This document shows positions 63,082 to 64,000 of a stretch of DNA of 64,000 bases, piece by piece. Origin of the DNA: Roseovarius nubinhibens ISM (lineage in GTDB: Bacteria > Pseudomonadota > Alphaproteobacteria > Rhodobacterales > Rhodobacteraceae); contig NZ_CH724156.1 in NCBI RefSeq assembly GCF_000152625.1, positions 318,966-382,965 of the forward strand. The letters are read 5' to 3'. The notes below the pieces were generated by a model. That model was not told the DNA's origin. It made no database searches and saw only the letters and a list, made by a program, of their open reading frames with translations. The translations under genes and the position numbers were made by a program. Numbering within the stretch: position 1 is the stretch's first letter; each line of letters opens with the position of its first letter.

Positions 63082-64000
63082 CTAGGCCTGCGCCGCGCGT
63101 TCGAGCGCCGGGTAGCGCATCCCGAGGGTCACGCCGCGGGCGACAAAGCTCACCAATAGCGCGAGCCAGAGCCCGTGATTGCCAAGCCAGGGCACAAGGA
63201 TCAGCGCCGCCACGATATAGGCGGCGAGGCTCAGCACCATCATGTTGCGCATGTCCCCGCTGCGCGTGGCGCCGATGAAGATCCCGTCGAGCATCCACGC
63301 CCCCACCCCGAGCACCGGGGCCGCCACCATATAGGGCAGGTAATCGCGCGCCGCCTCGCGCACCATGGGCGCGGTGGTCATCACATCGATGAGCAGCCCG
63401 CCCGCCAGCGCAAAGGCCGCCGCCAGCACCACATTCGTGCCAAGCGCCCAATGGGTCGCCAGAAGCGCGCCGCGCCGCAGCCGGGTGACGCTCCGCGCGC
63501 CCATTGCCTGCCCGACCAGCGCCTCGGCGGTAAAGGCGAACCCGTCCATCGCATAGGCGGTGATGTTGAGGAATTGCAAAAGCACCTGATTGGCGGCGAG
63601 CGTCACATCGTCGAACCGGCCGCCGAGCAGCAGGAAGGAGACGAAGATCACCTCGAGCATGAGCGAGCGCAGCAGGATGTCGAAATTCACCTGCGCCATG
63701 TTGCGCAGCGCCACCGCGTCAAAGACCCGCGTCCAGTCGCGCCAGGCCGGCACCCGGAACGCATCGCGGCAGAGCCAGAAGCCGAGCGCCAGCCCGCTCC
63801 ATTCCGCGAGGAAGGTGGCAAAGGCCACGCCTTCGACGCCCCAGCCGAGACCGAGCACGAACCACAGGTCGAGCACGATGTTGAGCCCGTTCATCCAGAT
63901 TTGCAGCACCAGAACCGCGCGCGTTCTCTCGAGCGCCACCAGCCAGCCCGTGATGCCATAGAGCGCGATGACGGCGGGGGCGCTCCAGATGCGGATCTGC
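63082..64000 (-). CDS. MATE-family efflux transporter (partial, cut by the window end)
   Basis: This inner-membrane multidrug/toxin extrusion transporter exchanges cations for drugs or metabolites. The frame stays open through position 64000, continuing upstream as RIWSAPAVIALYGITGWLVA, so the N-terminal part lies outside the window. About 305 of an expected 440 residues are present. Visible motifs are QIWMNGLNIVLDLWFVLGLG, NQVLLQFLNITAYAMDGFAF with AEALVGQAMGARS, and the C-terminal membrane segments through LVSFVARGVTLGMRYPALER. It resembles the DinF branch. It is convergent with the ArsC-like gene. Confidence 0.92.
   Translation of the reverse strand, partial: QIRIWSAPAVIALYGITGWLVALERTRAVLVLQIWMNGLNIVLDLWFVLGLGWGVEGVAFATFLAEWSGLALGFWLCRDAFRVPAWRDWTRVFDAVALRNMAQVNFDILLRSLMLEVIFVSFLLLGGRFDDVTLAANQVLLQFLNITAYAMDGFAFTAEALVGQAMGARSVTRLRRGALLATHWALGTNVVLAAAFALAGGLLIDVMTTAPMVREAARDYLPYMVAAPVLGVGAWMLDGIFIGATRSGDMRNMMVLSLAAYIVAALILVPWLGNHGLWLALLVSFVARGVTLGMRYPALERAAQA

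Overview
The window is a GC-rich chromosomal segment from an alphaproteobacterium, most likely a Rhodobacterales (Roseobacter-type) species. This follows from the gene content (Hint-domain proteins, a TIGR02466-type oxygenase-like protein, PF11316-type putative rhamnosyltransferases, short-LID adenylate kinase), strong third-position GC bias, and the order of the ribosomal gene clusters. The assignment is inferred from gene families and style, not from a database comparison.

Layout. 36-5780: a four-gene minus-strand operon for a dipeptide/oligopeptide-type ABC importer, with a paired hairpin between the binding protein and permease genes. 6107-8828: rarA and a DegP/DegQ-type periplasmic protease (minus). 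8950-9655: a small plus-strand pair, a hydrophilic 81-aa protein and a host-attachment-type protein. 9733-20110: the alpha and spc ribosomal clusters (minus), interrupted by a small secreted-protein gene between adk and rpsM. 20451-25136: five unrelated genes between rpmC and rplP, including a tandem pair of Hint-domain genes. 25546-34925: the S10 and str clusters (minus). 35318-38685: two tandem glycosyltransferase-like genes, an EamA transporter and an AT-rich orphan secreted-protein gene. 38971-51296: rpoC, rpoB, rplL, rplJ, rplA, rplK, nusG, secE (minus). 51500-54075: a membrane protein gene, tRNA-Trp(CCA) and a second tuf. 54202-64000: mixed housekeeping and accessory genes: lipoprotein, cytochrome P450, parC, an SH3-domain protein, an SDR oxidoreductase, an SRAP protein, DUF952, pyrD, an ArsC-like protein, and a MATE transporter cut by the window end.

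The ribosomal cluster looks like one array but reads as five transcription units. Each has a recognisable -35/-10 pair with a 17-bp spacer and most end in a GC-rich hairpin: rpsL to rplW, rplB to rplP, rpmC to rpmD, rplO to adk, and rpsM to rplQ. secE, tuf2 and tRNA-Trp have promoters of the same style (-10 boxes such as TAAACG, TATACG, TATGTG).

Most of the window is ordinary core machinery, and I see no clear new multi-gene system. The observations most worth a second look are the Hint gene pair, where one copy has Gly in place of the catalytic Cys; a repeat built on TACCGACG at three intergenic sites; a second short repeat flanking the SRAP gene; twin perfect hairpins between rpoB and rpoC; a palindrome over the -10 box of the SH3-protein gene; and an Ala/Glu-rich tail on ribosomal protein L3.
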